This document shows, piece by piece, positions 61,237 to 64,000 of a DNA stretch of 64,000 nucleotides (positions within the stretch are counted from its first letter, which is position 1; each line of letters begins with the position of its first letter). The translations under genes were made by a program, and so were the position numbers. The notes beneath the pieces are model-generated. The model saw nothing but the letters and a program-made list of their open reading frames with translations. It was not told the origin of the DNA and did not search any database. The DNA is from Halichondria panicea (lineage: Eukaryota; Porifera; Demospongiae; Suberitida; Halichondriidae), in NCBI RefSeq assembly GCF_963675165.1, contig NC_087378.1, positions 5,451,205 to 5,515,204 on the forward strand. Direction: 5' to 3'.

Positions 61237-61869
61237 ATGGCAGACGACTCAGAGAGCCTGATCACGGAAATCGTCGAGGAGACGACTGGAGACGAAGGGC
61301 TATTGCCAAGTGCTAGACCTCGAGGGAGACTGTACTCGTTGAACTCCTCGAGGCTCCCGACTGACGTCATCAAACGCATAGCCGTGGAGCTGAGGCTACC
61401 TGGGACTGCCTCGAGGGCAGACACCTACCCTATGCTGGAGGGCAAGCTGGAAGGGTTGGGACACGAACCAAGGAACGTTCAAGTGAGGCTGGATGAAGAC
61501 TCCATTGAGCTGATGGATGCTGAAGGAGGAGTGTTTCTGCAGATAGAAGTCCCTGCTGAAGAGGATCCTGCCGAAGAGGATGGACACGAAGGAAGCGGAG
61601 ACCTGCGCGCTCAACTAGACGAAGCCTGCTCTCTGAACGAGTGCCTTCGGAGAGAGGTGAGTGAACTTAAGATACGGCTTGCTAAAGCCAACACTAAGGT
61701 CAAGGAACTGTGGGGCCAACAATGTACATTGTTGGTCGAGTTTGATGAACAATTAGCCGAAGCAGAGGCTAAGATTGAGCATCTTAGGGCTGCTGGTACA
61801 GGCAGTCCCCCTAGCATAACCGGAGAACAGAGAAAGAGAATCCCCCACTGTATCGGACATATTTACTGA
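61237..61869 (+). CDS. Gag N-terminal ORF of a Gypsy-type retrotransposon
   Basis: A 210-codon ORF starts MADDSESLITEIVEETTGDE. It has a SAP-like helical stretch (LPTDVIKRIAVELRLPGTAS), an acidic segment (EEDPAEEDGHEGSGD) and a coiled coil (about residues 125-190, LDEACSLNECLRREVSELK and KVKELWGQQC). It stops at TGA 61867-61869. The capsid domain continues in the next frame, which is open from 61820, so the two frames overlap by about 50 nt. Either a programmed +1 shift or a one-base change joins them. Confidence 0.7.
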   Translation: MADDSESLITEIVEETTGDEGLLPSARPRGRLYSLNSSRLPTDVIKRIAVELRLPGTASRADTYPMLEGKLEGLGHEPRNVQVRLDEDSIELMDAEGGVFLQIEVPAEEDPAEEDGHEGSGDLRAQLDEACSLNECLRREVSELKIRLAKANTKVKELWGQQCTLLVEFDEQLAEAEAKIEHLRAAGTGSPPSITGEQRKRIPHCIGHIY

Positions 61870-64000
61870 GCAACCCCGTAGAAGTAACGCCCATAGACGA
61901 GGCAAGGCCCCACCAGTGGAACCATTTACTGGGGAGAATGAAGCCATTAGGTTTGACGACTGGGTCCCTTCGCTAGAACGTGCAGCCACATGGAATGAAT
62001 GGGCGGAAGGCGACCGCCTACTCCAGTTGGCAGGCCACTTACGAAGTAGAGCCCTGCAGGAGTGGGAGCTAATCAGCGACAGTAATAAGACAACTTACTC
62101 ACTAGCTGTAAAAACTTTGAAGTGTAGACTGGATCCAGGCAGTAAAACTCTAGCAGCACAGGATTTTCGCCACACGGTCCAGTCAGAAACAGAAAGTGTC
62201 GGAGACTTTATACGCAGACTAGAACGGATTTTCCGCATAGCTTATGGGCGGGATGGTATCAATGCAGAGGCCAGAGATGCCCTGTTGTACGGTCAACTAC
62301 ATGAGGGGTTGCGTTATGAAATAATGAGAGCACCAGGCGTATCTGGCGTTGACTCCTACTCAGCCTTATGCATTGCAGCAAAGAGTGAGGAGCGTAGGCT
62401 CCAGGAATTGAGGAAGAGGCAACAGTATCAGAAGCCACCCCCCAAGACCTTCCCAGCTAGAGGATACGGGTTTACCAACACCTTCAATGAGAAGAGACGT
62501 GATGGTAAGAGCGACAAGCATACCTGTTTTGTATGTGATCAACCCGGTCATTTTGCCAACAACTGCCCCTCTAGACGCACAGAGAGCCGAGGTAGAAATC
62601 TACTGGGCAGCCAGAAATCAGCCCCGATGCAGACTATAAGTGGGTTAGAACCTGAGGCATCTGATAGGATGGAGGACATGTTAGAAATGCTTCTCTCTGA
62701 CTCGGACGGAGAACAGGTTCAACTGGTACAGGTGCGAGACAAGGGTAGTAGTGCTAAAGGAGCCACAGTCCAGATTCAAGGAGTCCCAGCAGTAGGTGTG
62801 CTAGATAGTGGCTCCGACCTAACCATTATAGGGGCTGAGTTGTTCACGAAAGTAGCACTAGCAGCACGTCTACATAAACGAGATTTTAAAAAGGCTGATA
62901 AGATCCCTAGAACCTATGACCAGAGAACCTTCTCATTGGACGGACGTCTAGATCTAGACATAGAGTTTGCGGGAAAGAGCATGAACACCCCAGTGTACGT
63001 TAGGAAGGAAGCACAAGACCAGCTTCTCCTTTCTGAAGGTGTATGTAGACAGTTAGGTCTTATCACCTACCATGCAAGAGTAGAGCCTTTTAGACAACTA
63101 CTTAAGGACCCCCACGGTAGCAGTACTGACGAGAGAGTAGCACAAGTACCCATTGTTAGAGTACACCTAGTACAGTCAGTCAATATGCTGCCGCACCAGA
63201 GCCTTGTTGTTCCGGTCCAGACGGATGCACATTACGGTAGTGAATATGTGTTACTGGTAGAGTCCTCTAATGAGCTCAGAGAAACCACTGGAGTTCACGT
63301 AGAAGACGCCCTAATCAACACTTCTTGCGACGGTTTAGCCTATCTTATTCTGTCTAATCCTAGTGGTGTATCTTGTCAGATAGAGGTGAATGCATGTCTT
63401 GGAGTCGTACAGCAAGTTGCGCTGGTTGACCCAGACATGGAGAAACTGGATGGCCCCTCTGTAAGCCGAGTAGAGGGTCACCATCCAGCAGAACACGACA
63501 ACGCTGGCCCGAGGAAGCAGAAACTATTAGCTATCATAAAGAAGCCGGAAATCCTGAATGAGCAACAGTCGACTGAGTTTGAGACATTCCTGACCCAACA
63601 TCATGATGTCTTTAGCTTAGAAGATGGGGAAAGAGGCAAGACCAGTCTGACCGAGATGACAATCCTGACCGGAGACTCCCCACCACAGAGAGTACCAGCA
63701 CGGAGGATGCCATTAGCAGTTCGTCGAGAGGTGGCCACGCAACTGAGAAATATACAGAAGACAGGGGTAGTACGTCCATCAGCCAGTGCATGGTCAAGCC
63801 CGGTAGTAATGGTCAAAAAGAAGGATGGGACGCAGCGCTTTTGCGTAGACTACCGTGCACTAAACGCAGTAACAAAAGCAGACACCTTTCCACTCCCTCG
63901 CATTGACGACCTGCTGGACCAGTTGGGCAACTCCAGGTTTTTCACAACACTAGATTTAGCCAGCGGATATTGGCAAATCAGGCTCTCCCAGAGCTCCCGA
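61820..64000 (+). CDS. Gag capsid, zinc knuckle, protease and reverse transcriptase of a Gypsy-type element (runs off edge)
   Basis: Frame 2 is open from after a stop at 61817-61819 to the window end, over 720 codons. In order it shows a capsid-like domain (VEPFTGENEAIRFDDWVPSL, LQLAGHLRSRALQEW, ESVGDFIRRLERIF), a zinc knuckle CFVCDQPGHFANNC (CX2CX4HX4C, about 62528), and an aspartic protease with GVLDSGSDLTIIG (about 62800). A linker with ILTGDSPPQRVPARRMPL leads into the reverse transcriptase start (SPVVMVKKKDGTQRFCVDYR, TLDLASGYWQI). The YxDD, RNase H and integrase parts would lie to the right. Domain order fits Ty3/Gypsy (Metaviridae-type). The absence of stops suggests a young copy. Confidence 0.88.

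Overview
The window is eukaryotic and looks like an animal genome of sponge type. It is AT-rich and has compact multi-exon genes with GT-AG introns, clear animal orthologues, and dense small inverted-repeat transposons in introns and intergenic DNA. A demosponge such as Amphimedon is my inference from gene content and repeat style; no search was run.

Region 1 (1-24091, + strand) is one large gene I do not recognise, already under way at the left edge. Its visible coding part is an exon of a two-exon cassette, then 32 exons of exactly 81 nt (27 codons, phase 0 at both ends), then four tandem ~2.09 kb copies of a two-exon cassette (476+271 nt; 464+280 nt in the last), then a terminal exon with a stop at 24089-24091. 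About 1,979 codons are visible. The 81-nt exons fall into three types (A, B, C) that repeat in A-B-C order. Transposons have landed only in the introns, including a ~4.5 kb decayed tyrosine-recombinase-type retroelement (10706-15170).

Region 2 (25437-38560) is gene-dense: a DNA polymerase mu/TdT-like gene (POLM, minus strand, 15 exons), head-to-head with SMIM8 (+), then ATXN7L3 (+, the Sgf11-type subunit of the SAGA deubiquitinase module) and, 93 bp after its stop, a DCLRE1A/SNM1A-like nuclease (+, 10 exons).

Region 3 (38561-46200) has no gene I can support. It is filled with miniature inverted-repeat elements, a 773-bp inverted duplicate of DCLRE1A intron 8, a 20-bp minisatellite, and a 1.16 kb fold-back element whose arms are arrays carrying the octamer ATGCAAAT.

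Region 4 (46200-50387) is a LINE whose protein begins with a 2A-like ribosome-skipping motif followed by a PHD-type finger. It is broken by a frameshift. Its poly(A) tail abuts an NMRAL1/NmrA-like gene that lacks its first codons.

Region 5 (50492-58913, minus) is FIGNL1, a RAD51-interacting AAA ATPase, in 14 exons. It is tail-to-tail with the NmrA-like gene.

Region 6 (58914-64000) holds more miniature elements and the 5' half of a Gypsy-type LTR retrotransposon running off the right edge.

Three genes (POLM, DCLRE1A, FIGNL1) act in DNA break or crosslink repair and ATXN7L3 is a chromatin co-activator subunit; whether the clustering means anything is unknown. No rRNA, confident tRNA or CRISPR array was seen.
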